A DNA stretch of 64,000 bases. Source: Bacteroidota bacterium (lineage in GTDB: Bacteria; Bacteroidota; Bacteroidia; JACPRZ01). The translations under genes and the position numbers were made by a program. Shown here one piece after another: positions 50,833 to 59,837 of the stretch. The notes beneath the pieces were generated by a model. It was not told the origin of the DNA. It searched no databases and saw only the letters and a list, made by a program, of their open reading frames with translations. The stretch covers positions 1-64,000 of the forward strand of contig JACPRZ010000016.1 of assembly GCA_016193485.1 (NCBI GenBank). The letters are read 5' to 3'. The first letter of the stretch is position 1, and each line of letters starts with the position of its first letter.

Positions 50833-52377
50833 ATGAATAAATTCATTAAACTTTCGGGTTTTTTTGCGGTATTATTTAATCTAAGCATTCAGGCGCAAAT
50901 CACCATTGAATCATCTGATTTTGCTTCTCCGGGTATATCCCTTATTCTTGCAACTGACACCCAGCCGTCTGGAATTTCTATTGGCGGCACGGGTTTTCAG
51001 AACTGGGATTTTTCATCGTTGAACACTCATGAAATTGACACTTTTAATTTTACCGATCCATATCTTCATCCGGTGGGGCAATATTTTCCTGGCGCAAATC
51101 TGGTCGGACTGTTTCCTGGTACCGATGTTTTTTATAAACATTTTTCAAGCCAGACGAGCATGGATGGTTTTTTCGGTTTTCCCGGCGGTGGCGGCATGCC
51201 TGTCGATTCATCTATGCCATTTAATTTAACGGATGACCTCATTTTACTGACGTACCCTTCTACTTTTGGTACGAATTTTTATGATACCGGGTATGGTGAT
51301 ACACTCATGTCAACGGATGCTTTACCACAGATATCTGCTTATGCTGATTCAATATATATTCGTTTTGTTTTTCGCGTCACTTCAATATTTGATGCTTTTG
51401 GTCCGGTTACTACGCCATATTTTACCGACACAGTCATAAGACAGTATGTTATTCAGATTTTCGAAATTGACTCCGCTATGGCAAAGGGCGGATTTTTCCC
51501 TTTTTGGACGGATGTTAAACCGCTATTAGGCCTGCAACCCGATACCACGTATTTATACTATTTCCGGGCAAAGGGTAAATACTGGCCGCTTGCTGAAATT
51601 ACAATGGATTCAACCGGAGTAAATCCGGTAAGTGTAAGGTTCCTGAAAGAATTACCGCTTTCAGGTTATTTTTCCCAAGTATTTCATCCGTCCTGTTATG
51701 GTTTATGTGACGGACAAGCGACATTTATTGGGACAAACGGAACACCGCCTTATACTTATTTATGGACGGGCATTGGTCAAACCGGAGCCACCGCGACAGG
51801 GTTATGTAGCGGGTCATGGTCCGTTCTGGTGAAGGATGCCGGTGGGGATTCACTATTATTATCAGTTGTTCTCACAGAACCTGCGCAACTGGGCATTACT
51901 GCCGATACCATAATCAAAGCAACATGCCCTGCTTGCCCGGATGGATCAATTTCTGTATCCATCTCCGGTGGCACCCCCCCGTATGCCTACACATGGGAAG
52001 ATGCGTCATCAGATTCACAACTGGTAAATCTGCTTCCCGGTTTCTATGCAGTCACGGTGACTGACAGTAAAGGATGTACGGCAGTTTTTGACAGTATCCA
52101 GGTTTTGTCGGGAATTGGTGAATTTTATTCCAGAACCGAGTTGGTGAAGTTTTACCCGAATCCAGTCCGGTCAGTGATTCAGGTTATTAACCGTACAAAT
52201 TCTCCGTTTCTTTTTGAAGTTTCGGATTTTGCGGGTAATATTCTGATTATGAAAAATACCGCAAGGGAAGAAACGGAAATATATGTGAAAAATCTAAATG
52301 CAGGAATATACCTGGTAAATGTAAAGAACAGCGATGGTGATCTCTTACACAAGGGCAGGATTGCAGTGATGAGGTAA
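50833..52377 (+). CDS. T9SS type A cargo protein, paralogue 2 of 3
   Basis: 514 aa. A signal peptide ends SIQAQ. Same domain order as the gene before: unknown shared domain (ITIESSDFASPGISLILATD ... FPFWTDVKPLLGLQPDTT), two SprB-type repeats (HPSCYGLCDGQATFIGTNGT; ATCPACPDGSISVSISGGTP), type A sorting signal (KFYPNPVRSVIQV ... GIYLVNVKNSDG). It lies 70 bp downstream in the same direction, consistent with tandem duplication followed by wide divergence. A C7 tract at 51974-51980 is in frame. Confidence 0.8.
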   Translation: MNKFIKLSGFFAVLFNLSIQAQITIESSDFASPGISLILATDTQPSGISIGGTGFQNWDFSSLNTHEIDTFNFTDPYLHPVGQYFPGANLVGLFPGTDVFYKHFSSQTSMDGFFGFPGGGGMPVDSSMPFNLTDDLILLTYPSTFGTNFYDTGYGDTLMSTDALPQISAYADSIYIRFVFRVTSIFDAFGPVTTPYFTDTVIRQYVIQIFEIDSAMAKGGFFPFWTDVKPLLGLQPDTTYLYYFRAKGKYWPLAEITMDSTGVNPVSVRFLKELPLSGYFSQVFHPSCYGLCDGQATFIGTNGTPPYTYLWTGIGQTGATATGLCSGSWSVLVKDAGGDSLLLSVVLTEPAQLGITADTIIKATCPACPDGSISVSISGGTPPYAYTWEDASSDSQLVNLLPGFYAVTVTDSKGCTAVFDSIQVLSGIGEFYSRTELVKFYPNPVRSVIQVINRTNSPFLFEVSDFAGNILIMKNTAREETEIYVKNLNAGIYLVNVKNSDGDLLHKGRIAVMR

Positions 52378-52442
52378 ATGAAAAGGAACTGCTTGTCCGC
52401 CTTTGGAGGACGAAATCATTCCGCATCAGTATAAATATTTTT

Positions 52443-53513
52443 ATGAGAAAATATTGTATTTCTTTTTTCGTTTCTGCCGCACTGCTAATTACAGTACTTA
52501 GAGCCCAGATCGTCCTTACTTCATCTGATTTTGCTTCGGCAGGAGATTCGGTAATCTGGGCGACTGATACCATACCGACAGGTATTGCTGTTGGCGATAC
52601 CGGGTATCAGGTTTGGGACTTTACATCGCTGAATAAACAAATTGTCGATACCTTTTATTTTGATGTCCCGTCCTCGTTTCCATCAGGATCGTCCTTTCCA
52701 TCTTCCAATCTTGCCGGTGATATTGGTTCAGAAATCGATTTTTTTATTCATACGGCAGGACAAACGGAATTGGATGGTTTTTTCAGTGATCCACTCGGGG
52801 GGGGTACCCCGATTCCGCAAAATTTGCGGGATAATCTTTTATTAATGGCATATCCTTCTACCCTTGGTTCTCAATATTCTGATACAGCGTATTACGATAC
52901 GACCATGTCAACCTCTGCATTTCCGCAATTATCCCCTTATGCCGATTCAGTTTATTACAGGATAATTTTATCGATGCAAAGTATCATTGACGGGCATGGT
53001 ATTGTATTAACCCCTTCAGGAACCGATTCGGTTATCAGGCGATTTGCAATAAGGGTTTCATATATGGATTCTGTGATGGCTAAAGGAGGTTTTTTCCCTG
53101 TCTGGACAGATGTACTTCCGCTTTTGGGACTGCAACCTGAAACCTTATATGTGTACAGTTTTTTTGCGAATGGGAAAAAATGGCCTGTTGCGGAACTTGA
53201 AACTGATTCACCGGGCGGAAATGCGATTTCAGGATCGTATCAAATGGGAACTATTGTAGGCGCTGAGGATTTTGCAGCCCGGGATTCCCGGAATATTATT
53301 TTTCCAAATCCTGTACATGGGATTTTTAAATTGGATTTTAATAATGCAGTCGATAATTTAACTATTTTTAACCGGATGGGACAAGTAATCTTCCAAGCAA
53401 CAGAATCTTCACTAACAATTCAGGTTGATATAACTGACCAATCACCCGGCCTTTATTTTCTGCAATTCCAGTCGGGTAATTCAATAAAAACTGAAAAATT
53501 TGTGCTCTTCTGA
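52443..53513 (+). CDS. T9SS type A cargo protein, paralogue 3 of 3, repeat module absent
   Basis: 356 aa. A signal peptide ends LRAQ. The shared domain is complete (IVLTSSDFASAGDSVIWATD ... FPVWTDVLPLLGLQPETL), but the two SprB-type repeats are missing and the sorting signal (IIFPNPVHGIFKLDF ... GLYFLQFQSGNS) follows directly. Either this is the ancestral short form or the repeats were deleted. G8 tract at 52797-52804. It converges on hflX with only 3 bp between the stop codons. Confidence 0.8.
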   Translation: MRKYCISFFVSAALLITVLRAQIVLTSSDFASAGDSVIWATDTIPTGIAVGDTGYQVWDFTSLNKQIVDTFYFDVPSSFPSGSSFPSSNLAGDIGSEIDFFIHTAGQTELDGFFSDPLGGGTPIPQNLRDNLLLMAYPSTLGSQYSDTAYYDTTMSTSAFPQLSPYADSVYYRIILSMQSIIDGHGIVLTPSGTDSVIRRFAIRVSYMDSVMAKGGFFPVWTDVLPLLGLQPETLYVYSFFANGKKWPVAELETDSPGGNAISGSYQMGTIVGAEDFAARDSRNIIFPNPVHGIFKLDFNNAVDNLTIFNRMGQVIFQATESSLTIQVDITDQSPGLYFLQFQSGNSIKTEKFVLF

Positions 53514-53516
53514 CAC

Positions 53517-54647
53517 TTATTTACCGTCAGTGATATCCGGATAGAGGAAATCATCATACGGATACCGCTGCACATGGATATCCTTGGCAAGTTTATAGAT
53601 TTTTCCGCGTAAATCATCAATATTGATTTTATGGAGGGCCGATATGTAAATATCAGGTGAATTTTGCGCGGTTTTATCCGGTAAGACATCCACCTTATTG
53701 AAAACGAGCAACACCGGTTTTCCGCTGACTCCCAATTCTTCCAACGTTTGGTTCACGACATTAATCTGGTCGGCATAATGGGGATGGGATATATCAACCA
53801 CATGCAGGAGGATATCCGATTCCCTTACTTCATCAAGTGTTGATTTGAATGATTCAACCAGGTGGTGCGGAAGTTTTCGTATAAACCCGACCGTATCTGA
53901 TAAAAGTACCGGCAGGTTACTGATTACCACTTTGCGCACCGTGGTATCCAGCGTTGCGAACAATTTGTCTTCGGCAAAAACATTTGTTTTGCTCAAAACA
54001 TTCATCAGCGTGGATTTCCCGGCATTGGTATAACCTACTAATGAAATTCTTACAAGTTTACCCCTGTTTTGACGCTGCGTGGTTTTCTGGCGGTCAATGA
54101 TCTGGAGTTTTTCTTTCAGGGTTGAAATTTTTTTCCGTATTACCCTGCGGTCGGTTTCAATTTCGCGTTCACCGGGGCCGCGCAAACCAATCCCCCCCTT
54201 TTGCCGTTCAAGGTGCGACCACATGCCTGCAAGACGGGGAAGAAGATACTGGTATTGGGCCAGTTCAACCTGGATTTTCGCATGCGCTGTCTGCGCCCTT
54301 TTGGCAAAAATATCAAGTATGAGATTCGTCCGGTCTATTACTTTGCAGCGGAAGACCTCTTCAATATTCCGTATCTGTGAACCCGAAAGTTCTTCATCGA
54401 AAACAGCAATATCTATCCGGTTTGTACGGATATAATTCCCAATTTCATCCACTTTACCTTTGCCGATTAGTGTTGCCGGATCGGGGCTGTCTGATTTCTG
54501 AATGAACCGCTTAAGGGTTTCCGCCCCTGCAGTGTTGAGAAGCAATGCAAGTTCATCAAGGTACTCAATCACTGTGGATTCCCGTAATTCCGGTGTGATG
54601 ATTCCAATGATTACAGCGCGTTCATTTTTTTGAGAAAATTGATTCAA
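53517..54647 (-). CDS. hflX: Ribosome-associated GTPase HflX
   Basis: 376 aa, slightly short but complete. The N-terminal HflX domain has the ATP/nucleotide-binding segment DPATLIGKGKVDEI; a helical linker follows (VELAQYQYLLPRL ... GGIGLRGPGEREIETD). The G domain has G1 GYTNAGKS (205-212), G3 DTVGF and G4 NKVD. HflX binds the 50S subunit and splits stalled ribosomes during heat or other stress. Its start overlaps the stop of the membrane-protein gene by 4 bp (ATGA type), so the two are translationally coupled. A C7 tract on the plus strand (54192-54198) codes for the conserved glycines, showing such tracts are not limited to surface genes. Confidence 0.96.
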   Translation of the reverse strand: MNQFSQKNERAVIIGIITPELRESTVIEYLDELALLLNTAGAETLKRFIQKSDSPDPATLIGKGKVDEIGNYIRTNRIDIAVFDEELSGSQIRNIEEVFRCKVIDRTNLILDIFAKRAQTAHAKIQVELAQYQYLLPRLAGMWSHLERQKGGIGLRGPGEREIETDRRVIRKKISTLKEKLQIIDRQKTTQRQNRGKLVRISLVGYTNAGKSTLMNVLSKTNVFAEDKLFATLDTTVRKVVISNLPVLLSDTVGFIRKLPHHLVESFKSTLDEVRESDILLHVVDISHPHYADQINVVNQTLEELGVSGKPVLLVFNKVDVLPDKTAQNSPDIYISALHKINIDDLRGKIYKLAKDIHVQRYPYDDFLYPDITDGK

Positions 54648-55111
54648 GGGATGATCCAGGGAATAAGCGGCCGGGGTATAGCAGAAAACGGCCAGGGAAT
54701 GGAATAAAAAATTACGATAAGAGAAATAACCAGGAAAATAAAGTACCGTTTATGCATGCGGTAGGAATTGAATATTTTCTTTGAATAAATCCTTCCGATC
54801 GTAAGAATCGCCACACCAATCAGCATCAGCAGCGGATGTTCAACAAAAAAGAATCTCAGATGAGCATCTTTCATCACGGTTCCGAAACCTCCGGGAAATT
54901 CAGCGATAGTCAGGTTCAAAATTAAATTTGTGATACCGACCAATAACTGGATATGAGCAATAATCAGTGCCAGCAGATAAATTCTGTTTTCTTTCCCGGT
55001 AACATGCCGCTTGAATGTCCAACCGTTATATGAAATAATAAGCGACCAGATAAGAAACCCGAGGACCAACCATCTCAGGAGGGAGTGGATATATAAAATA
55101 ATTTCATTCAT
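54644..55111 (-). CDS. Small integral membrane protein, cytochrome b-like
   Basis: 155 aa with four predicted TM helices (LLRWLVLGFLIWSLIISY; LLALIIAHIQLLVGITNLIL; PLLMLIGVAILTIGRI; YFIFLVISLIVIFYSI). Histidines lie at the membrane edges (IHSLLRW, AHIQLL, EHPLLM), a pattern seen in proteins annotated as Bacteroidota cytochrome b-like; heme binding is not proven. It lies between the aminotransferase gene (9 bp) and hflX (4-bp overlap) in one minus-strand transcript. Confidence 0.75.
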   Translation of the reverse strand: MNEIILYIHSLLRWLVLGFLIWSLIISYNGWTFKRHVTGKENRIYLLALIIAHIQLLVGITNLILNLTIAEFPGGFGTVMKDAHLRFFFVEHPLLMLIGVAILTIGRIYSKKIFNSYRMHKRYFIFLVISLIVIFYSIPWPFSAIPRPLIPWIIP

Positions 55112-55120
55112 CTGAAAATC

Positions 55121-56464
55121 CTATAGGGATAGTTTTGATAACGCATTCCTGAGATTCCGGTAGAAATCTTCAACATCTCCGGGTCTTGCGGTTCCCACGC
55201 TGAGACGGTACCATGTTGAATCGGGACCGGAACCAAATGCATAAAAAGGAACCAAAGCAATTTTCGCTTCCTCAAGAATATACCTGGTGACATCTGCGGT
55301 GTTCACGAGAACCCTTCCGTCACCGGTTCTGTACCCGTGGAGATTTAACCGGACAGTCAGGTAAATGGATGCCTGCGGAGCGATTGCATCAACTGCAAAC
55401 CCTTCGGCTTTTAGTTTCATAAGGCCATCGTAAATTCCGTCAAGGCGCAGTTGAACCTGCTTTTTAAACGAGTAGAGGAAATTATCAATCTCATTATCCA
55501 TGCAAAGAAAACGTGAAACGGCACATTGCTCAGCGCGAGGCGCCCATGCGCCTACATGGCTTAATATCGACTTCATTTTTTCCACGATCCTGCCGGGGCC
55601 AAATGCCCATCCCACCCTCACGCCTGTTCCGGAAAAATATTTTGAAATACCATCTACATAAAAAGTATAGTCCGCCATGGCGGGATGCAGTGAAACAGGG
55701 TCAACATGCTTAGTTGATCCATAAGTGAGCAGCCAGTATATCTGGTCGTATAGCAAATAAACCGGCTTTTTTCTTCCCTTTCTCCTGCGGTTTTCGTGAA
55801 GCACGAGTTCGCAGATATCCGACAGATCGGTTTCTGAAAATATCGTGCCGCTCGGATTTAAAGGAGAGCATAATGCTATAAGGTTGGCATCAGCGATAAA
55901 CGGTTCAATATCTTTACCCGTTGGCATAAAGTTGCGCTCCGCACTTGTCTCAACCGGGCAGCCGTTGGCGCCAGCGAGGTGGCAATAATGATTATTATTC
56001 CAGGAAGGCAGCGGGTAAATTACCGTATCACCCGGATCCAGTACCGTACGGTAAATTCCGTAGATAAGCGGCCGGGCACCGCATGCAATCAGGATGTCAT
56101 TTTCTTTATAGGCAAGATGCTGCCTGTTGCGAAGAAAAAGGGAAACCGATTTACGCAGTTCGGGTATTCCTTCTGCAGGGGGGTAGTTTGTTTCACCTCT
56201 GTTGTAAGATGCAATTATCTGGTGGTTTAATTCTTCAGGGATAGGGAATATTTGAGGGTCAAAGTCACCGATGGTGAAATTTAATATTTTTTCACCCGAT
56301 TTTATTTTTTCCCGTATTTCACCGGCAAGTTTGATAATTTCCGAGCCGATAAGGGTTTCCGCCATTCCGGAAACTTTTAATTCTTCCGTGAACGATCCCG
56401 CCCCGGAATGTGAACCGGTTAATTCCGTGGTCAGCGTTTCAGCGATGTTCCCCTCCTGTGCCAT
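55121..56464 (-). CDS. Class I/II PLP-dependent aminotransferase
   Basis: 447 aa from 56464; a Met 33 codons in (56365, MAETLIGSEIIKLAGEI) is a plausible alternative start because the first residues do not look like part of the fold. The fold-type I motifs are present: NYPPAEGIPELRKSV, SPLNPSGTIF, DQIYWLL and the PLP lysine in DGISKYFSGTGVRVGW (Lys275 from the long start). Closest in style to aspartate/aromatic aminotransferases; the amino donor cannot be named. Cytosolic. First gene of the small minus-strand run with the membrane protein and hflX. Confidence 0.9.
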   Translation of the reverse strand: MAQEGNIAETLTTELTGSHSGAGSFTEELKVSGMAETLIGSEIIKLAGEIREKIKSGEKILNFTIGDFDPQIFPIPEELNHQIIASYNRGETNYPPAEGIPELRKSVSLFLRNRQHLAYKENDILIACGARPLIYGIYRTVLDPGDTVIYPLPSWNNNHYCHLAGANGCPVETSAERNFMPTGKDIEPFIADANLIALCSPLNPSGTIFSETDLSDICELVLHENRRRKGRKKPVYLLYDQIYWLLTYGSTKHVDPVSLHPAMADYTFYVDGISKYFSGTGVRVGWAFGPGRIVEKMKSILSHVGAWAPRAEQCAVSRFLCMDNEIDNFLYSFKKQVQLRLDGIYDGLMKLKAEGFAVDAIAPQASIYLTVRLNLHGYRTGDGRVLVNTADVTRYILEEAKIALVPFYAFGSGPDSTWYRLSVGTARPGDVEDFYRNLRNALSKLSL

Positions 56465-56543
56465 CGTCAGTTCGGTTTTTAAAAAGAATCAGGTTAATAA
56501 TATGCGGGCGAATATAGGAAATAATGGAAATTGCGGTTTCTTG

Positions 56544-57173
56544 TCAACCTGCCTGTGCCTGTTTTTTATTCGCCTGCACTTTAACGACTTCCGCAACCGG
56601 GCTGAACCGGTACTTCCGGTTATCGGAAACCCGGAGGCAATTGTAATTTTTCCTGGCTTTTTCTTCCCTCCTGTAAAGAATTCCCTTATACATAAATTGT
56701 TCGCCCTGAACAAGGTTTTCTACCCTGATTTTGGCAGATGGTTTATCGTATTTTGTCAGAATCCTCATGAGATCGGGATCCGTGCAGGAGGAAGCGAAAT
56801 ATTTTTGCAGATGTTTGTCAATGGCAATGCGGATATCTTCGGGGAAGATGTTATTCCGGAGGAAGGGTGTTATTGTCCGCCTGAATTCTCCGTGCCATTG
56901 GATCCCGTGCGGGGTCACGGAATTCCTGTATTTTACCCATGTAAACATGTGCGCCATTTCGTGAACTAAAGAGATAAGGAATGACCAGGGGTTGAGATTG
57001 TGATTAACCGTTATCCTGTGGTATGGCTTTTCTGCGGGGGGGGAATAATCGGCAAATTTGGAATACCGTTTCCGGGTAATGGTCAGTTTTACATTATATC
57101 GCTTCAGCCAGTCCACCAGTACCGGGGCAATCCCGGGCGGTACAAACGGTTCCAGCAGGGAAACGTTATTCAT
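56544..57173 (-). CDS. SprT-like zinc metalloprotease-family protein
   Basis: 210 aa from the ATG at 57173 (MNNVSLLEPFVPPG), which overlaps the feoB stop as ATGA; a longer reading upstream lies within feoB and is unnecessary. The zinc motif HExxH is at 71-75 (LVHEMAHMF), with a third ligand probably in the following helix (IQWHGEF). The C-terminal part lacks the usual four-Cys zinc ribbon, having only isolated cysteines. Related proteins are thought to act on protein-DNA crosslinks, but the role of this branch is not known. A C8 run (57036-57043 on the plus strand as G8) codes for prolines. Confidence 0.82.
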   Translation of the reverse strand: MNNVSLLEPFVPPGIAPVLVDWLKRYNVKLTITRKRYSKFADYSPPAEKPYHRITVNHNLNPWSFLISLVHEMAHMFTWVKYRNSVTPHGIQWHGEFRRTITPFLRNNIFPEDIRIAIDKHLQKYFASSCTDPDLMRILTKYDKPSAKIRVENLVQGEQFMYKGILYRREEKARKNYNCLRVSDNRKYRFSPVAEVVKVQANKKQAQAG

Positions 57174-59197
57174 GAGAGAATCTGGTAGGTGATGAAACTG
57201 AGGAGATACGCAATACCCGTAAGAAAACATAACTGTAACAAAGGCCATTTCCAGTGCCTCGTTTCACGGTACATAACGGCAATGGTACTCATACACTGAA
57301 GAGCGAAAGCGTAAAAAACCATCAGCGAAAGGCAGACAGGAAGCCCGTATTGTTTTTTACCGGTGCCGGGGTTGATCTCCATGGCCATCCTGTTTCGCAG
57401 GGTCTGATTACTGATGTCACCCACACTGTAAATTGTAGCCATGGTTCCTACAAATACCTCGCGTGCAGCAAAAGAAGTTATGATGGCGATGCCTATTTTC
57501 CAGTCAAAACCAAGCGGTTCAATAACCGGTTCTAATTTCCGGCCAAGAACACCCGCCCATGAGGCCGACAATTTTTCTGATTGCTTCATTACAGACGCCT
57601 CCCTTTCATTCAGGTGACCAATGAATTCTTTACCGGCATATCTTTTTTCTATCTTTTCCATTGAATCGCCCGGGCCATAAGAAGCAAGAACCCAAAGAAT
57701 AATGGAAATCGCAAGAATAATCTGCCCTGCTTCTACGGTGAAAACTTTCACTTTATCGAGGATAGTCAGTCCTACTGTTTTCCATTGCGGTACCTGGAAT
57801 TCAGGCAATTCCATAATGAAATAACTTGGTTCTTTTGAAGAAACCATTAATCTTAAAAAACCGGCAGTGACGGTCACTGCAATAACACCGAGAAGGTAAA
57901 ACGCCATGAGTACGATACCCTGCATGTTGAAAATCCAGATTTTTTCTTCTGAAGGAATGATCAGGGAAACAAGCAGAATGTAAACAGGGATCCGGGCGGA
58001 ACAACTGATTAACGGTATCACAAATGCCGTTACCAATCTTTCTTTCCTGTTTTTTATGGTGCGTGTTGACATAATTGCCGGTATTGCACAGGCCGCACCG
58101 CTGATCAGGGGTATGACCGATCTCCCGTTAAGGCCTATTTTCCGCATCAGTTTATCCATAATGAAACTTACCCGTGCAAGGTAACCTGTATCTTCAAGGA
58201 TTGCAATAAAAAAGAAGAGGAATGCTATCTGTGGAATGAACATCAGGATACCGCCAATCCCCGGAATAATCCCATCGGTAAAAAGATCGGTTATCAAACC
58301 TGCAGGAAGGATTTGCCGTAAAAAAATACGCAGTTTAATAAAGGACGAATCAATCAGGTCCATCGGATAAGATGACCATGAAAAAATCGCCTGGAAAATC
58401 AGGAACAGAACGGTGAGAAAAAGGAAGTAACCCCAGAATTTATGAGTGACTAAGTAATCCAATACAATTGGCACAATGCGATCTGACCGTGGACTGATTT
58501 TAACGCATGCCTCAACTATCTCACTTATTTTCCGGTATCGCTGTATTGTTCTTCCTGCATTACCGGGTGAATTATCCGCAACCGGTTTTGGAAATGTTAC
58601 CGGTGCTGCCCTGTATGCGGCAGAAACTGCCTGAACCAGGTTTTGTATGCCTGCCTGCTTTTTTGCGTTTACCGGAATTACGGGAACGCGGAGTTCAGCG
58701 GATAGTTTTTCTGGATCAACCGAGATGCCTTTATTTTCTGCAACATCAACCATGTTCAGGGCAATGACCACCGGGATACCCCTGTCAATCAATTCTGAAC
58801 AAAGGAATAAACTCCTCTTTAATTTGGATGCGTCAATAACTACCACCGCAAGGTTTAGTTGCACTCCTTTCTCCAGTCCGGTCAGGATTTTATAGGTAAT
58901 TGTTTCATCCTCGGAACCAGGCGTTAAGCCATATATGCCGGGCAGGTCAATAATTTCAGCGCGGATATTTTTGCCGGGAAGTGAAAACCAACCCGTCTTT
59001 TTATCTATGGTTACACCGGGATAATTACCGGTGTGCTGGTGTAACCCTGTAAGGGCATTAAAGAGGCAGGATTTTCCTGAATTGGGATTACCCGTCAGGG
59101 CAATCCGGAAGGTGTTAACATTGTGAAATTGCTCCGCACCGACTTTGTCGGATTTCACAGGGTTAACCGGAGGTTTTTCGATTGTTTCATCAATCAT
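57170..59197 (-). CDS. feoB: Ferrous iron transporter FeoB
   Basis: 675 aa. The N-terminal G-protein domain has G1 GNPNSGKS (36-43), G2 region GNYPGVTIDKK, G3 DLPGIYGL and G4 NMVD. The helical spacer is followed by a membrane domain with about eight TM helices containing GIGGILMFIPQIA, GRSVIPLISGAACAIPAIM and the C-terminal FAAREVFVGTMATIY segment. It imports Fe2+ across the inner membrane. The FeoA-domain gene lies 18 bp upstream and SprT-like overlaps its end. No Fur box was recognised. Confidence 0.96.
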   Translation of the reverse strand: MIDETIEKPPVNPVKSDKVGAEQFHNVNTFRIALTGNPNSGKSCLFNALTGLHQHTGNYPGVTIDKKTGWFSLPGKNIRAEIIDLPGIYGLTPGSEDETITYKILTGLEKGVQLNLAVVVIDASKLKRSLFLCSELIDRGIPVVIALNMVDVAENKGISVDPEKLSAELRVPVIPVNAKKQAGIQNLVQAVSAAYRAAPVTFPKPVADNSPGNAGRTIQRYRKISEIVEACVKISPRSDRIVPIVLDYLVTHKFWGYFLFLTVLFLIFQAIFSWSSYPMDLIDSSFIKLRIFLRQILPAGLITDLFTDGIIPGIGGILMFIPQIAFLFFFIAILEDTGYLARVSFIMDKLMRKIGLNGRSVIPLISGAACAIPAIMSTRTIKNRKERLVTAFVIPLISCSARIPVYILLVSLIIPSEEKIWIFNMQGIVLMAFYLLGVIAVTVTAGFLRLMVSSKEPSYFIMELPEFQVPQWKTVGLTILDKVKVFTVEAGQIILAISIILWVLASYGPGDSMEKIEKRYAGKEFIGHLNEREASVMKQSEKLSASWAGVLGRKLEPVIEPLGFDWKIGIAIITSFAAREVFVGTMATIYSVGDISNQTLRNRMAMEINPGTGKKQYGLPVCLSLMVFYAFALQCMSTIAVMYRETRHWKWPLLQLCFLTGIAYLLSFITYQILS

Positions 59198-59215
59198 TAA
59201 TGAGTCATGCTTAAT

Positions 59216-59770
59216 TTATCCGGAAATAAAAATATGGTCCGCTTCCTGTCTCCGGAGGGAAAGCGTGTAGCCGGATATCAGTATAGCAATAGGGTCACCG
59301 AGGGGAGCGGTTTTTTCAATTATCACCGTTTCACCGGGCAGGCAACCCATCACAAGCAATTTCTGCGATACTTCATCATCGGTAAGATAGGCGATCTTGC
59401 CTTGTTCGCCTTTTTTAAGATCGGATAATTTCCTCAAACCATTTGTAATAAATAAACTCTTATATCTTACAAATATAGGATAATACACCATTGTGTCATC
59501 TACCCTGATTAGGGTATTTTGGTGACTAATCCAGTTGTGCCTTGGACAACCTGCCATATATTTCACTCCCCCTTTGGGGGAGATGGAGGGGGCATTTATT
59601 GACCCCGTCTTAGGACAATCGCATTTTTCCTTTTTGCGGAGTATTGAACAGTTTGACAATAAGATAGTTATTACCAAAATAAAACCGAGAACAAATTTTA
59701 TTTGGAAACTTCCGGAATTTTTTAAACTTCGGAACTTTACGGGATGGCTTTGGATTTCATCCGCTTTCAT
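59216..59770 (-). CDS. Lipoprotein-like segment fused to a FeoA domain
   Basis: 184 aa. The C-terminal ~75 residues (GLRKLSDLKKGEQGKIAYLT ... GETVIIEKTAPLGDPIAILI ... YTLSLRRQEADHIFI) are a complete FeoA SH3-like domain, partner of FeoB. The N-terminal ~110 residues are unrelated: a hydrophobic helix with a lipobox-like LLSNC, a Cys/Lys-rich stretch (KKEKCDCPK) and GCPRHNW. FeoA normally stands alone at about 75-80 residues in the cytosol, so a lipoprotein signal in front is odd. A palindromic repeat (59566-59592) is translated within the fusion (NAPSISPKGG) and may have joined two genes. A -7 box precedes the start by 5 bp. Confidence 0.78.
   Translation of the reverse strand: MKADEIQSHPVKFRSLKNSGSFQIKFVLGFILVITILLSNCSILRKKEKCDCPKTGSINAPSISPKGGVKYMAGCPRHNWISHQNTLIRVDDTMVYYPIFVRYKSLFITNGLRKLSDLKKGEQGKIAYLTDDEVSQKLLVMGCLPGETVIIEKTAPLGDPIAILISGYTLSLRRQEADHIFISG
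59566..59592. repeat. Palindromic repeat CTCCCCCTTTGGGGGAG plus tail, in the FeoA-fusion gene
   Basis: CTCCCCCTTTGGGGGAG (59566-59582) followed by ATGGAGGGGG. Same architecture as 8484-8509 and 22096-22122 (C-run/G-run palindrome plus a second G-run), here read on the opposite strand relative to the host gene. Confidence 0.85.
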
Positions 59771-59775
59771 ATAAG

Positions 59776-59783
59776 CAAAGGTA
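59776..59783 (-). promoter_or_regulatory. -7 promoter box TACCTTTG (minus strand)
   Basis: TAnnTTTG on the minus strand, 5 bp before the ATG of the FeoA-fusion gene; would drive the feoA-feoB-sprT run. Spacing implies a very short leader or an internal start. Confidence 0.4.
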
Positions 59784-59837
59784 CGATTTTACAGGCGAAA
59801 AAAATGGTGCGCTATAAATCGCTAATTTTGGGTTTTC

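Noticed and set aside
57174-57248. Longer N-terminus for the SprT-like protein
   Set aside because: The extra residues are antisense-free but lie wholly within feoB codons, and the ATGA overlap at 57170-57173 gives a conventional coupled start.
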